Of a DNA stretch of 5,354 nucleotides, positions 5,225-5,354 are shown piece after piece. Origin of the DNA: an uncultured Thermoleophilia bacterium (lineage in GTDB: Bacteria > Actinomycetota > Thermoleophilia > UBA2241); assembly GCA_903921965.1 (NCBI GenBank), contig CAIXSE010000170.1, positions 1 to 5,354 of the forward strand, written 5' to 3'. Position 1 is the first letter of the stretch; every line of letters starts with the position of its first letter. The position numbers were made by a program, and so were the translations under genes. The notes under the pieces were generated by a model that ran no database searches, had not been told where the DNA came from, and saw only the letters and a program-made list of their open reading frames with translations.

Positions 5225-5354
5225 ATGCTGTACGCAGGCCACTTCTCGTTCACCACCGCAGAGACCGAAGAGGACGGACCGTCGCACGGCGTGTTCACGT
5301 GCCTCGCCGAGGCCGAGGACGTCGACGCCGCGCTCGAGAAGCTGCGGGCGCTCA
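5225..5354 (+). CDS. Hypothetical protein, N-terminal part only (cut by the window end)
   Basis: Translation from the ATG gives 43 complete codons before the sequence ends, with no stop reached. The product begins MLYAGHFSF, a likely beta strand, then an acidic turn (TEEDGPSHG), a second strand (VFTCLAEA) and an acidic helix (DVDAALEKLRAL). This strand-turn-strand-helix pattern resembles short conserved hypothetical proteins of about 100 residues that I recall only as unnamed. It has no signal peptide or membrane segment, so it is probably cytoplasmic. A perfect AGGAGG and its own -10 candidate suggest a separate transcription unit. Function is unknown. Confidence 0.7.
   Translation, partial: MLYAGHFSFTTAETEEDGPSHGVFTCLAEAEDVDAALEKLRAL

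Noticed and set aside
3943..5298. Long open frame (451 codons) on the minus strand opposite the M48-like gene
   Set aside because: Its translation is a low-complexity run of Gly, Ala, Arg, Asp and Glu with no folded-domain pattern. It is the antisense shadow expected in GC-rich DNA.
1..5354. CRISPR arrays, tRNA/rRNA genes, insertion sequences, attachment sites or riboswitches
   Set aside because: No regularly spaced repeats, cloverleaf pattern, transposase motifs, terminal inverted repeats or conserved aptamer-like leader were seen on reading both strands.

Overview
This is a 5.35 kb stretch of very GC-rich bacterial DNA. Most coding regions use codons ending in G or C, GTG starts are common, and candidate promoters carry a TAnnnT -10 box, in one case placed for leaderless transcription. 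A Gly- and Ala-rich proteome beside the C-terminus of an anaerobe-type hydrogenase/sulfhydrogenase electron-transfer subunit suggests an anaerobic or facultative high-GC bacterium. A deep-branching actinobacterial lineage is my best guess, but this is inference from composition and gene families, not from a marker gene.

Layout, left to right. (1) 1-195, + strand: the last 64 residues of a [2Fe-2S]-binding electron-transfer subunit (hydrogenase gamma / AsrB / PyrK type), followed by a strong hairpin terminator. (2) 430-1878, + strand: one ORF joining a dual-specificity/tyrosine phosphatase-like domain (HCxxGxxRTG) to a complete aldo/keto reductase. Codon usage changes sharply at the junction. 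(3) 2686-1923, - strand: a two-gene unit with a 22-nt overlap, encoding a 71-residue unrecognised protein and a 189-residue nucleotidyltransferase-fold protein. Codon use here is also unlike the richest-GC neighbours. (4) 2773-3930, + strand: an exported, probably lipid-anchored PHP-domain metallohydrolase of the CehA/McbA type, transcribed divergently from (3). (5) 4012-5127, + strand: a membrane protein with an M48/HtpX-like peptidase scaffold in which the zinc-binding HExxH has been replaced by MLMAR, plus a Cys/Gly/Asp-rich loop before its last membrane segment. (6) 5225 to the window end, + strand: the first 43 residues of a small hypothetical protein.

The genes do not form one pathway. 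They look like independent transcription units, mostly separated by hairpins and each with its own candidate promoter. No rRNA, tRNA, CRISPR array, insertion sequence or long repeat was found, and no gene-free stretch exceeds 300 bases. The observations most worth a second look are the phosphatase-reductase fusion with its compositional seam, the apparently inactive M48-like protein, and the small-protein/nucleotidyltransferase pair.
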